From JACKCP01 sp051744925 (GTDB lineage: Bacteria; Desulfobacterota; Desulfobacteria; Desulfobacterales; JACKCP01): a stretch of DNA of 39,022 bases. Shown here one piece after another: positions 17,588 to 25,251 of the stretch (position 1 is its first letter; each line of letters opens with the position of its first letter). The position numbers and the translations under genes were made by a program. The stretch lies in assembly GCA_051744925.1 (NCBI GenBank), contig JBNJDM010000011.1:1-39022 (forward strand). The letters are read 5' to 3'. The notes beneath the pieces are model-generated. The model ran no database searches and was not told where the DNA came from. It saw nothing but the letters and a program-made list of their open reading frames with translations.

Positions 17588-18397
17588 TTAGTTCAGTTTT
17601 AAATCCTTCACATCCCAGTTTGTTTCAAAGCCTTCACTGTTTGATACTGAAACTTTTCTTTTCAAAGGGATTTGTCTTGTTACAACTCCTTTGCCCTCGG
17701 GAGTTTCAACTTCTGACCCGATATCAGGCATATTCTTTTTCAGGTATTTATATGTTTCATTTTCATAATTAAGACAGCACATAAGCCTTCCACAAACCCC
17801 TGATATTTTTGTAGGATTTAAAGAAAGGCTTTGTACTTTTGCCATTTTTATGGAAATAGGTTCAAAGTTTTCAAGGTAGGAAGAGCAGCATGTCCTTCTG
17901 CCGCATCTGCCTACGCCGCCACAGAGTTTAGCTCTGTGTCTTATACCGACCTGTCTCATTTCTATTCTTATATGATACTGTTTAACAAGAATTTTAACAA
18001 GATCTCTGAAATCTACTCTGCCGTCTGCAGTAAAGAAAAAAGTTAATTTTTTACTGTCAAAAGTACTTTCAACTTTGAACAGATTCATTGCAAGATCAAG
18101 GATTCTTATCTGTTCACTGCAGAATTCGAATGCAGATTGTTCAAGTTCACGGTTTTGCTGAATTATTTTTTCGTCTTCGGGTGTTACAATTCTGAGTACT
18201 GATTTTATCCTGGTTTCAGATTCGTCAACATTTTTATATTCAGGAGTATTTATAACTTCTGCAACTCCAAGACCTTGTTCAGTTTCTACAATTACTTTTG
18301 TCCTGATGCTCAGATCTTTGGTATCTGCTTCAAAGTCGTAAATTTTACCTGCTGTTTTAAATCTTACGCCTGTTATTAACTTATTATTTTTATTCAT
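17588..18397 (-). CDS. ricT: PSP1-domain protein RicT (YaaT)
   Basis: 269 residues. The PSP1 domain carries the cysteine-rich signature RHRAKLCGGVGRCGRRTCCS (153-172) and SGVCGRLMCCLNYEN (199-213); the cysteines are C159, C165, C170, C171, C202, C207 and C208. In Bacillus subtilis RicT is part of the Ric complex with RicA and RicF, which binds Fe-S clusters and influences RNase Y and phosphorelay. Its gene lies beside holB there too, and the same pair occurs here with an 8-base overlap, so the context supports the call. The role outside Firmicutes is little studied; no RicA or RicF is visible in this window. Confidence 0.88.
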   Translation of the reverse strand: MNKNNKLITGVRFKTAGKIYDFEADTKDLSIRTKVIVETEQGLGVAEVINTPEYKNVDESETRIKSVLRIVTPEDEKIIQQNRELEQSAFEFCSEQIRILDLAMNLFKVESTFDSKKLTFFFTADGRVDFRDLVKILVKQYHIRIEMRQVGIRHRAKLCGGVGRCGRRTCCSSYLENFEPISIKMAKVQSLSLNPTKISGVCGRLMCCLNYENETYKYLKKNMPDIGSEVETPEGKGVVTRQIPLKRKVSVSNSEGFETNWDVKDLKLN

Positions 18398-19322
18398 TTA
18401 TTGCTGCCTGGATTTTTAATAGTGAAGACTGAGTTAAGATTTTAGAATTAACATTTGTTTTCAGTCTGTTTTGTACTGTTAAAATTATATCAATAATTGT
18501 AAACAGCTTTTTATTGTTTATTGTTTGAGTTGCATTAGCAATACTTTTTTCAAGAGTTTTTAAATAAATATATTGTCTGTTTTCTTTATATACAACCATA
18601 TCCCTGAAAAAAAGAAGCATTAATGTAAAAAAAAATTCTGTGATTTCTTTTCCTGCACAAATATATTCGCTTATAAAAATAATCAGAGCATAGCTTTTAA
18701 AGCTGTTTTCAGCCAGTGTTTCTATAAGCGTAAATAATTGTCCGGTTTCTTTTTTTTCAGATAATTCAGAGCCATTAAAACAATCAGGATTAAAACTGAT
18801 GTTTTTTTTGTTTTCAGTGTCAAAGGAAAAGAAATTAAAATTGTAGCATCTTGATCTTATTGTCGGAAGGGTATCCATGTAATTTCTTACAGTAAGAATA
18901 AAATATGTATTTACCGGAGGTTCTTCCATCATTTTAAGCAGAGCATTTGCCGCATTAATTCCCAAAAGATCTGCTTCTGTTATAAGTACAATTCTTTTTT
19001 TTGCCTCATGCGGTTTTAAATTCAGTTTTTCTTTTAACTGTCTTATCCTGCCGATTTTTATACTTTTCCCCTCGGGTTCTGTTATTATAAAGTCAGGATA
19101 AACAAAAGACTTTATTCTTCTGCAGTTTTTACATATACCGCATGGATTTAATCCGGGACCGTTTTTTTGAAGACAGTTTAATGTCATCATCAGTTTTACG
19201 GCAAATTGTTTTTTACCGCTGTTCTCAGGTCCTGAAAAAAGCATGGAAGGGGGTATAGCCCCCTTTATTAGCATGTTCTCGAAGCTTTTTACAAGCTTGC
19301 TGTGATAATTATATTCCGGCAA
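18390..19322 (-). CDS. holB: DNA polymerase III delta' subunit (TTG start)
   Basis: Clamp-loader delta' subunit. Visible: a degenerate Walker A SGPENSGKK, a zinc module with Cys in LNCLQ and then NPCGICKNC, ADLLGINAANALLKMMEEPP (sensor/Walker B area), and the SRC arginine-finger motif in TIRSRCYNF. An ATG at 19385 is in frame but would overlap the upstream HU/IHF gene by 43 bases. The TTG at 19322-19320 has CCGGAG seven bases before it and begins just after the HU/IHF stop, so it is preferred, giving 310 residues. It overlaps ricT by eight bases. HolA is encoded in the same window on the other strand. Confidence 0.9.
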   Translation of the reverse strand: MPEYNYHSKLVKSFENMLIKGAIPPSMLFSGPENSGKKQFAVKLMMTLNCLQKNGPGLNPCGICKNCRRIKSFVYPDFIITEPEGKSIKIGRIRQLKEKLNLKPHEAKKRIVLITEADLLGINAANALLKMMEEPPVNTYFILTVRNYMDTLPTIRSRCYNFNFFSFDTENKKNISFNPDCFNGSELSEKKETGQLFTLIETLAENSFKSYALIIFISEYICAGKEITEFFFTLMLLFFRDMVVYKENRQYIYLKTLEKSIANATQTINNKKLFTIIDIILTVQNRLKTNVNSKILTQSSLLKIQAAINE

Positions 19323-19342
19323 TTTATTACTCCGGCGAAAAA

Positions 19343-19624
19343 TTAATTCATTGAATCGACTCTTTCCTTGAGCTCTTTTCCGCACTTAAAGAAAGGGAGT
19401 TTTTTAGGCGGAATTTTGACTTTTTCACCGGTTTTCGGATTTCTTCCTGTATAACTCTGATATTCTTTAATAAAAAAGCTGCAAAGACCCCTTATTTCAA
19501 CTCTTTCATCTTTTGCAAGAGCTTCTGTCATTGAGTCGAAAAATATTCTTACTATTTCCGATGCTTCTGCTTTAGTTAAGTTTGCTTCTTTTTTCAGTTC
19601 TGCTATCAGTTCGAGTTTATTCAT
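19343..19624 (-). CDS. HU/IHF-family DNA-binding protein
   Basis: 93 residues, the standard size. MNKLELIAELKKEANLTKAE opens the dimerisation helices. VEIRGLCSFF replaces the more common RGFGSF, and the beta-arm signature GRNPKTGEKVKIPPKK is followed by FFKCGKELKERV. This family bends DNA and compacts the nucleoid. The arm and tail resemble the IHF-beta-like group common in Desulfobacterota, but I cannot separate HU from IHF by eye. GGAGGTAAC just before the ATG is a strong ribosome binding site. The gene heads the run HU/IHF-holB-ricT-transpeptidase. Confidence 0.93.
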   Translation of the reverse strand: MNKLELIAELKKEANLTKAEASEIVRIFFDSMTEALAKDERVEIRGLCSFFIKEYQSYTGRNPKTGEKVKIPPKKLPFFKCGKELKERVDSMN

Positions 19625-19695
19625 GTTACCTCCGGGATAAATTTCTTTGTAAAATAAAAATCAGATGCATTTAATAAATGCCAGTAAAAAATAAG

Positions 19696-20232
19696 TCAAG
19701 TTATGAAATCAACATTATTTAAAAATTCAACATTATCTTCTTCAACCTCTGTAAAGGCGTATTGTCCGAGTATATCTATCTGTACAATCACCTTTTTTCC
19801 TGCAGAGCTTTTTTCAAATATTCCTTTGACCCCGGCAAGAGGCCCGTTTTTTATAATAACCTGTTCACCTTTTTTAAAACCTCTTCCTGTAGAGATAATT
19901 TCTTTTGATCCGGAAAAAAGAATTAAAGATTCAACAGCTTCTGTTTTTACCGGAACAGGCTCATTGTTAAAACCGAGCAGCCTTACAGCGCCTGTAGTTT
20001 TTAAAATATTTAAATGACTCGGCGCAAATCTGTCTGAAAGTACAAAAATATATCCGGGAAACATTGGTGTTTCAATCAGTTTTTTTCTGTCTTTTCTCCT
20101 GCTCATACGAATAACTGTAGGAAGAAAAGCTTCTATTTTTTTTTGAAGAAGCGCATCTTTGACTACGTTTTCAAACCTGCTTTTTGTATGAAGCACATAC
20201 CAGTATTTTAAATCAGTATCTTTATTGTTCAT
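19696..20232 (-). CDS. NusG-paralogue transcription antiterminator (UpxY/RfaH-like)
   Basis: 178 residues. The N-terminal NGN domain has KYWYVLHTKSRFENVV (9-24), ETPMFPGYIFV and LKTTGAVRLLGF; the C-terminal KOW domain has FKKGEQVIIKNGPLAGVKGI. The short NGN domain and the LETPMFPGYIF pattern fit the UpxY/RfaH-type specialised paralogues rather than housekeeping NusG, which is usually next to secE and rplK; neither is here. Such proteins ride on RNA polymerase and suppress termination in chosen long operons, often polysaccharide clusters. No such cluster adjoins it here. The 315-base region upstream contains repeat copy B. Confidence 0.82.
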   Translation of the reverse strand: MNNKDTDLKYWYVLHTKSRFENVVKDALLQKKIEAFLPTVIRMSRRKDRKKLIETPMFPGYIFVLSDRFAPSHLNILKTTGAVRLLGFNNEPVPVKTEAVESLILFSGSKEIISTGRGFKKGEQVIIKNGPLAGVKGIFEKSSAGKKVIVQIDILGQYAFTEVEEDNVEFLNNVDFIT

Positions 20233-20266
20233 TTAATCAAAAACCTGACTTTTATTTGTTTTTTAC

Positions 20267-20411
20267 TTAGTTGTTGAACGAACACTATTTTTTTTGTCGG
20301 GTTTTGCGTTAAAATCAAAATTTAATCCTCAAAATACTCCAGTATTCTCGGGGGAAAACTTTTCATCTGCCGTAACTGAACAAAAAAATCTGGTTTTCGG
20401 CCAATCACTAA
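20267..20411 (-). repeat. Dispersed intergenic repeat, copy B (longest copy)
   Basis: It lies between the lptD stop and the antiterminator start. On the minus strand it contains, in order, TTGGCCGAAAACC, TTTTTTTGTTCAG, TTACGGCAGATGAAAAG, GATTAAATTT, GACAAAAAAAA and GTTCAACAACTAA (20279-20267). The blocks up to GATTAAATTT are shared with copy A, TTTTTTGTTCAG and GGCC with copy C, and GACAAAAAA plus GTTCANCAACTA with copy D. A small palindrome, AATACT/AGTATT, sits inside at about 20333-20346. The rest of the 315-base gap shows no gene. Confidence 0.65.
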
Positions 20412-20547
20412 TTGGGTTGTTACAGTTGAACAAATAATAATGATTTATTGACGCAAAATTCATAGTTTAATTTTAAGTTAAATGCAAGAGTTTAAAAATA
20501 TTATCAAAATTAATATCTTTTTATTAATGGAAGCACTCAGTTTTAAG

Positions 20548-22752
20548 TTACTCATCGTCAGATATGCTCTGGTCTATTCCACCGAGATTCATTAAATTTA
20601 AGTATAATGTGACTGTTTTTTCATCTTCTGTCTCATTGTAAACAAGGTCAGCTGTCCAGCACTGGGAGCTCAGCTCAGCTCCTATCTCTTTTTCATAGTT
20701 GTTTTTTGTTTTTTTGTTTTCCATAAGAATTTTTTCATAAAAACCGTGAATCCGCCATTTTGGTGATAATTTTATATCTGAGCTTAATCTTAAGGATTCA
20801 TTTTCTTCATGTGTATATCTGTGCTCAAATCCAAATTCGGAGCCGTTTTCTGTAACCGCACGAAGTAAAAGGTTTCTTTGGCTTATTAGATGGTCATAAT
20901 GAGACCATTTTGCATCGAGTTCCGCATAAACATTATCAATAGGTGAAACTTTTAAATATCCTTCAAGGTCTTCAAAACGACCGGATGATTTGTCATCGTT
21001 GCTGAATTGGCTTTCATCCATGTTGTATGGCTGTGTTAATTCGAATCTCAGCAGCTCTTTATACCCGTATTTTTTTTCATCTCCTGTGCCCGGAATTATG
21101 CTTTTGGACGTAAGTGTCTGGTCAAGAGAAAATTCTATTCTTTTTTCGTGCTCAATTCTGTCGAAATCATCGAAATCAGGCAGGTCTTGCTGGTCTTCTT
21201 CCTGATCAGGAGTGTAGGAATAGTTGACTGAAGGAGTTATAGTATGTTTGATTTTTTCTGTTGTTGATGAATTGACATTAAATACTTTAAAAAAGGAAGT
21301 GGAAGTTTTTATATTAAATCCGTAAATCTGCCTTGAATAATCTTTACTTTCGCTGTTGTCATCTTTTCTGTCCTTTGTATACCAGAGTGTTTCGTGAAAA
21401 TAGGCTGATGGCTCTACAGAAAGGTAATTAGATATCTGAAAAGGAGCATATATGGTTGGAGTAAAATTGACTCTGTGTCCTTTTTCACCGTAGATTCTGT
21501 GAAAATAATTATATTCTGTGTCAAATGAAGCCTGAACAGGCAGCCATGAAAAATCTGATCTCGGGCTGTAAAACGAAAGCCTTGGAAGCCTGTGAACCGT
21601 ATTGTTTTTTTTGTCGGTTTCTTTAATTATAAGATCATCTATCCATAAAAATTCAGCTTCAAATGAACCGGGAGTAAAATTTTTCTGCATTAAAAATCTG
21701 TTGGTTCTGCCTGTATCGTCTTCAGGCTCAATATTGCGGTTAAAGTTTTTTGAAAAACTATCTTCTGTTTCATCAAAGCCGAGATATCCGGAATCAAATT
21801 CATTTAAATAATCAGGATCGCTTGCAATATCAAGATCCAGATAAGTTTTAAATCCCCAGAAAGAGTCATAGTCTGATTTCATTCTAAACCAGTATCTGTC
21901 TTCAGGTTTTTTCTCAGGATCGTTTTGAGACTTTTCATTGTATAAATACGGATCATTATTTATCTGATCGTAAAAGATCTGGGTAAAGCTTTTTTGGTCC
22001 GGTTGTATTCTGAATTCTATTCCTGTTCTGTCGCTTCTTTTTTCCATAAAATGATAGTATAAAGTCATGTCTGCCTGGTCTGACAGAACAAGATAAAGCG
22101 GCTGATTGATCTCTGCACCATCAGCGCTTGAATAGCTTATTTCAGGAACTAAAAGCCCGGATTGTCTTTTTGTTTTTACTGGAAAATACATAAAAGGAAG
22201 GTACAAAAGGGGTCTGTCCATTGTATTAAAATTCATATTCCAGGCATAACCGTATCCGTCGATAGTAGCTTTAATTTTTTCAGCTTTGAATTCCCAGTCT
22301 TTTTTTGGATTGTCGCAGGCAGTAAAAGAGGCTTTTTCTGCAATGTAGGTTTTTTCAGACTCTTTTTCAATTTTTTCACCTTTAAGGTAAAAATTTACTT
22401 CTTTTATGAAAATTTTACCGCTTCTTATAACCCCTTTTTTTGTTTTATAATTTAAAAATATTGAATCACCGTTTATTGTTTCAGTATCAGTTTCAATAAA
22501 AGCATTGCCTGTAATACTTAATATTTCATTTTTCTGATCAATGAATATATTATCTCCTTTTATTGTTTCTCCTGCAGTAAAAGCAGTAACATTATTATGA
22601 GCATGAAATGTTTCCTCTTTTGTATTATAGGTTATTTTGCCGGCATTAACCGTTACATTGTCACCTGTTATAAAGTTTTGGCTGCTGAAAACTTCTGAGT
22701 TAAATGCAGCAGAGCAGAAGAAAATTATATATAAAAAGAGTTTTTTTTTCAT
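20548..22752 (-). CDS. lptD: LPS-assembly outer-membrane protein LptD
   Basis: 734 residues with a Sec signal peptide (MKKKLFLYIIFFCSAAF, cleavage near EVFS). The N-terminal OstA/beta-jellyroll part has repeated strands such as VTVNAGKITYNTKEETFHAH and FIETDTETINGDSIFLNYKT. The LptD barrel follows with the conserved RPLLYLPFMYFPVKTKRQSG and LLVPEISYSS. It receives LPS from the periplasmic bridge and, with the lipoprotein LptE, inserts it into the outer leaflet. Few cysteines are present (one near residue 140 and one near the C-terminus), so the two-disulfide arrangement of E. coli is not reproduced. It is divergent from tmk across a palindrome-rich gap. Confidence 0.92.
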   Translation of the reverse strand: MKKKLFLYIIFFCSAAFNSEVFSSQNFITGDNVTVNAGKITYNTKEETFHAHNNVTAFTAGETIKGDNIFIDQKNEILSITGNAFIETDTETINGDSIFLNYKTKKGVIRSGKIFIKEVNFYLKGEKIEKESEKTYIAEKASFTACDNPKKDWEFKAEKIKATIDGYGYAWNMNFNTMDRPLLYLPFMYFPVKTKRQSGLLVPEISYSSADGAEINQPLYLVLSDQADMTLYYHFMEKRSDRTGIEFRIQPDQKSFTQIFYDQINNDPYLYNEKSQNDPEKKPEDRYWFRMKSDYDSFWGFKTYLDLDIASDPDYLNEFDSGYLGFDETEDSFSKNFNRNIEPEDDTGRTNRFLMQKNFTPGSFEAEFLWIDDLIIKETDKKNNTVHRLPRLSFYSPRSDFSWLPVQASFDTEYNYFHRIYGEKGHRVNFTPTIYAPFQISNYLSVEPSAYFHETLWYTKDRKDDNSESKDYSRQIYGFNIKTSTSFFKVFNVNSSTTEKIKHTITPSVNYSYTPDQEEDQQDLPDFDDFDRIEHEKRIEFSLDQTLTSKSIIPGTGDEKKYGYKELLRFELTQPYNMDESQFSNDDKSSGRFEDLEGYLKVSPIDNVYAELDAKWSHYDHLISQRNLLLRAVTENGSEFGFEHRYTHEENESLRLSSDIKLSPKWRIHGFYEKILMENKKTKNNYEKEIGAELSSQCWTADLVYNETEDEKTVTLYLNLMNLGGIDQSISDDE

Positions 22753-22850
22753 ATCCTTGCTTTTTTGAAATTAAAATAATAATTATTTTTATCTGTTTAG
22801 TTTTGCAGTTATGAAACAATCAAAATTACTGTTTTTCTGTGCTTTAAGTA

Positions 22851-22891
22851 TATCCGGAGAAAATCAGATTTAAAAGTTTTAAATCCGGATA
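22851..22891. promoter_or_regulatory. Nested palindromes in the lptD-tmk divergent gap
   Basis: An outer inverted repeat, TATCCGGA (22851-22858) and TCCGGATA (22884-22891), encloses a perfect 9+1+9 palindrome GATTTAAAAgTTTTAAATC (22867-22885). A further 10-base palindrome, TCAGATCTGA, lies at 22909-22918. Their place between divergent genes suggests an operator or an RNA hairpin; no regulator is identified. Confidence 0.4.
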
Positions 22892-22996
22892 ATACTGAAT
22901 CCAGGGGTTCAGATCTGATTAAAGCACATTTAACGCGTGTATATGTATTATATCAAGCTTTATTAGTAAATTTAAAAATTTAATCGGAGGTGTAAA

Positions 22997-23662
22997 ATTT
23001 ATAAAGGACGTTTGATAACATTCTGCGGAGGAGAGGGCGCAGGTAAGTCAACTCAGGCAAGAGATCTTTACAGGTTTTTTGTATCAAAAAATATTGATGC
23101 TGTTTTGACAAAAGAGCCCGGCGGTACAAAAACAGGGATGAAAATAAGGAAAATTCTTCTTTCACCAGAAAGTGAAGGTCTTGATCCCAAAGCAGAGCTT
23201 TTTTTATATCTTGCAGATCGCGCAGAGCATTATAAAAAACTTATACTTCCTGCCCTTGAGCAGGGAAAAATTGTAATCTGTGACAGATTTATAGACAGTA
23301 CTTATGTTTATCAGGGTGTTGCAAGAGGTCTTGACAAAGACTTTATTGATACTGCACATAAATATATTTTTCAGGGGTTTATCCCGTGTTTGACTGTAAT
23401 TCTTGATATTTCATATGAAAAAGGCTGTGTTAGAATAGAAAATGATCAGAAAAGCGGAGTAAGGGAAGAGGCTGAATCAAGGTTTGACAATGAAAAAAAA
23501 TCGTTTCATAAACTTGTAAGACAAGGTTTTCTTGATCTTGCAGCAAATGATGATACAGGCAGGTTTTTTGTTGTTGATGCAGACAATTCTCAGGAAGAGA
23601 TCTTTGGCAGGATAAAAAATAAATTAATTAAAGAAAAGATAATAGATATAAAAAATGAATAA
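22997..23662 (+). CDS. tmk: Thymidylate kinase (probable AUU start)
   Basis: Phosphorylates dTMP to dTDP. Motifs: P-loop GGEGAGKST, TKEPGGTKTGMKI, the substrate-binding DRFIDSTYVYQGVARGLD, and LID arginines in CVRIEND and SRFDNE. No ATG is available. A TTG at 23012 gives MITFCGGEG, but its AAGGA is only three bases away. The in-frame ATT at 22997-22999 has CGGAGG six bases upstream and restores the family N-terminus, (M)YKGRLITFCGG, which parallels the usual MkGxFITFEGG. I therefore place the start at the ATT, giving 221 residues. The Glu usual in FEGG is Cys here. It overlaps the next gene by eight bases. Confidence 0.93.
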   Translation: MYKGRLITFCGGEGAGKSTQARDLYRFFVSKNIDAVLTKEPGGTKTGMKIRKILLSPESEGLDPKAELFLYLADRAEHYKKLILPALEQGKIVICDRFIDSTYVYQGVARGLDKDFIDTAHKYIFQGFIPCLTVILDISYEKGCVRIENDQKSGVREEAESRFDNEKKSFHKLVRQGFLDLAANDDTGRFFVVDADNSQEEIFGRIKNKLIKEKIIDIKNE

Positions 23663-24452
23663 ACTTTTATTCCCATACATAAGTGCAGACAATCCTTTAA
23701 TAAAAAAAGTTGAAGATGATTTTGAAAGTCTGTCTTTAATCTCACTTGATAAGGAACTAACTTCTTTTTATGACACGATATATTCAAAAATCTATTTTCC
23801 CGATCCGGAGCTGATAAATAAAATAAGCAGTCTTTTTTCATTTTATTCAGGTAAAATATCTGAAAACAGAAATGAGAATTTTTTATTCGATTTTTACTCC
23901 GGTGATTCAGAAGAATCAGTAAGTGAAATTTTAAAAGAACTTAATTCAGATGCAGAAATTAAAGATAATGATAAATTAGTTATGTCTGGTCTTTTTCTTA
24001 AAATGGCTGAAAAATACGAACAGGATAAATTAAATATAGATCTTGAACTTTATGAAATTGAAAAAAAAGAAAAAAATCTTTTTTCAAATCTTTTGAATAC
24101 AAAAAACTATGATAAGAAAGATATGCACAAAAAAAAACCTGATCATGAATTCTCTTTAGAATTTGTTAAAAAAAGAATAAATTCCTGGGTTGATTTTTTT
24201 GTTAGTACAGGATGTGTATCATTTTCATGGATTACAGATAAAAAAGAATATGTTGACTTTTTAAATGAAGCAGGTCTTGAGCTTGAAAAAGTTAAAGATT
24301 TAAAATTACCTGCTTCCGGTTCACATTGCTGTGTTTATGAATCCACTGCTGATTTTCAAGCTTTTGTAAATAAGAAAGTAAAATATATAACTGCAGATAA
24401 AAATCTGCCGGAATTTAAAAATAAAATTCTTACGGTTTTTTGTCTGGAGTGA
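23655..24452 (+). CDS. Hypothetical protein translationally coupled to tmk
   Basis: 265 residues, no family recognised. It is soluble, with no signal peptide or membrane segment. The first two thirds are acidic and mainly helical, with a charged coil at about 135-160 (LELYEIEKKEKNLFSNLL). The C-terminal third (about 165-265) looks like a compact alpha/beta domain containing WVDFFVSTGCVSFSWI and GSHCCVYESTADFQAFV. The start overlaps tmk by eight bases, so the two are probably translated together; tmk is often followed by holB, which is elsewhere in this window. Codon use looks like its neighbours, so there is no sign of recent transfer. Confidence 0.75.
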   Translation: MNKLLFPYISADNPLIKKVEDDFESLSLISLDKELTSFYDTIYSKIYFPDPELINKISSLFSFYSGKISENRNENFLFDFYSGDSEESVSEILKELNSDAEIKDNDKLVMSGLFLKMAEKYEQDKLNIDLELYEIEKKEKNLFSNLLNTKNYDKKDMHKKKPDHEFSLEFVKKRINSWVDFFVSTGCVSFSWITDKKEYVDFLNEAGLELEKVKDLKLPASGSHCCVYESTADFQAFVNKKVKYITADKNLPEFKNKILTVFCLE

Positions 24453-24511
24453 TCAGTTTTTGATTATCAGATTATAAAAATAAAGATTTTAAAATTGAAA
24501 AAAAACTGATC
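24451..24511 (+). terminator. Long-loop inverted repeat after the tmk-coupled gene
   Basis: GATCAGTTTTT (24451-24461) and AAAAACTGATC (24501-24511) form a perfect 11-bp stem with a 39-base A/T-rich loop. There is no T tract after it, so termination is uncertain. Confidence 0.3.
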
Positions 24512-24519
24512 TAAAAGCA

Positions 24520-24547
24520 TTGACAAACTAAAAAAAGAGGGTATAGC
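24520..24547 (+). promoter_or_regulatory. Candidate promoter for the ferredoxin leader
   Basis: A perfect TTGACA at 24520-24525, a 16-base spacer, and TATAGC at 24542-24547. It would give a leader of about 120 bases. An alternative pair nearer the gene, TTAAAA (24620-24625) and TATAAT (24643-24648) with 17 bases between, would skip the hairpins. Confidence 0.45.
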
Positions 24548-24578
24548 TTTCAGGTTAGGTTATAAATTTGTCGGTTGC

Positions 24579-24631
24579 GGGTTTTTTTGTTAAAGAACCC
24601 TTTTAAAAAAGTACCCGGGTTAAAACCGGGT
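24579..24631 (+). promoter_or_regulatory. Structured leader with competing hairpins before the ferredoxin gene
   Basis: Hairpin 1: GGGTTTTTT (24579-24587) with AAAGAACCC (24592-24600), nine pairs with one G-U, followed by TTTT, so terminator-like. Hairpin 2: ACCCGG (24613-24618) with CCGGGT (24626-24631). AACCC (24596-24600) can instead pair with GGGTT (24617-24621), which would break both hairpins. This is the geometry of an attenuator, but hairpin 1 could equally be the terminator of the upstream operon. Confidence 0.4.
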
Positions 24632-24675
24632 GAAAAAAAATATATAATTATTTATATCGAAGGAGGAAGTGGATT

Positions 24676-24864
24676 ATGAGTTTTAACCCAATAGTAGATC
24701 AGGAAAAGTGTACAGGATGTGAAGAATGTGTAGATATCTGTCCTACAGAAGTTTTTGAAATAGTAGACGGCAAATCATCTCCTGTTAATGCAGAAGAATG
24801 CGTAGGCTGTGAGAGCTGTGTAGAAGTTTGTCCAGAAGACGCAATAGTTATTGAGGAATTATAA
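24676..24864 (+). CDS. 2[4Fe-4S] ferredoxin
   Basis: 62 residues. Two cluster motifs are complete: CTGCEECVDICP and CVGCESCVEVCP, each CxxCxxCxxxCP. The protein is strongly acidic, as for clostridial-type low-potential electron carriers in anaerobes. It would shuttle electrons for cytoplasmic redox enzymes; the partner is not encoded nearby. AAGGAGGAAG before the ATG is the strongest ribosome binding site in the window, suggesting high expression. It is monocistronic: a candidate promoter and leader lie upstream and a strong terminator lies directly downstream. Confidence 0.96.
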   Translation: MSFNPIVDQEKCTGCEECVDICPTEVFEIVDGKSSPVNAEECVGCESCVEVCPEDAIVIEEL

Positions 24865-24874
24865 AAAAAATAAG

Positions 24875-24906
24875 CCCCGGAGCATTTCTTTCCTTCGGGG
24901 TTTTTT
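24875..24906 (+). terminator. Intrinsic terminator of the ferredoxin gene
   Basis: CCCCGGAG (24875-24882) pairs with CTTCGGGG (24893-24900), eight pairs with one G-U, followed by TTTTTT (24901-24906). It starts ten bases after the stop codon. Confidence 0.92.
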
Positions 24907-24918
24907 AAGATTATCCTA

Positions 24919-25251
24919 ATGAAACAATACGTTATAGACTCACTAAACATAAAAGATATTTCATCGATAAAAGAGGTTTTGATTAATCGCTTCGGAACCC
25001 CTTTCATGGATGAAATTTTTTCTGCAGAACTCGATCAAGATGTTCTTAATGAAGAGCAGAAAAAACATACAGAATGCGCTCCTCATTATATCACTCTTCT
25101 TCTCGGGGAGACCAGTCTTACAGCAGAAATTCTTGTGAGATCTCCAAAGACACTGAGATGTTCATGCATGGGTTACGCAGACGACCAGCAGATTTTATGG
25201 ATTATAAATCTTGTTGACGATATTCTTGTTGAAGCAAATGTCGGTATCTGA
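24919..25251 (+). CDS. Hypothetical small protein upstream of RNase J
   Basis: 110 residues, no family recognised. It starts MKQYVIDSLNIKDISSIKEV and ends DDILVEANVGI. The middle has Cys at CAPHYITLLLGE and two close cysteines in LRCSCMGYADD; no signal peptide or membrane segment. The predicted layout is helix, then strands, then a C-terminal helix (QILWIINLVDDILVEA), so a small alpha/beta protein. There is no clear Shine-Dalgarno site, and the start lies only 13 bases after the ferredoxin terminator, so transcription would need read-through or a promoter overlapping the terminator. It is followed by RNase J at 64 bases, in the same direction. Confidence 0.65.
   Translation: MKQYVIDSLNIKDISSIKEVLINRFGTPFMDEIFSAELDQDVLNEEQKKHTECAPHYITLLLGETSLTAEILVRSPKTLRCSCMGYADDQQILWIINLVDDILVEANVGI

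Noticed and set aside
22895..22918. A possible tRNA T-arm (GGGGTTCAGATCTG)
   Set aside because: The flanking bases do not form a T stem and no acceptor, D or anticodon arms can be placed around it.
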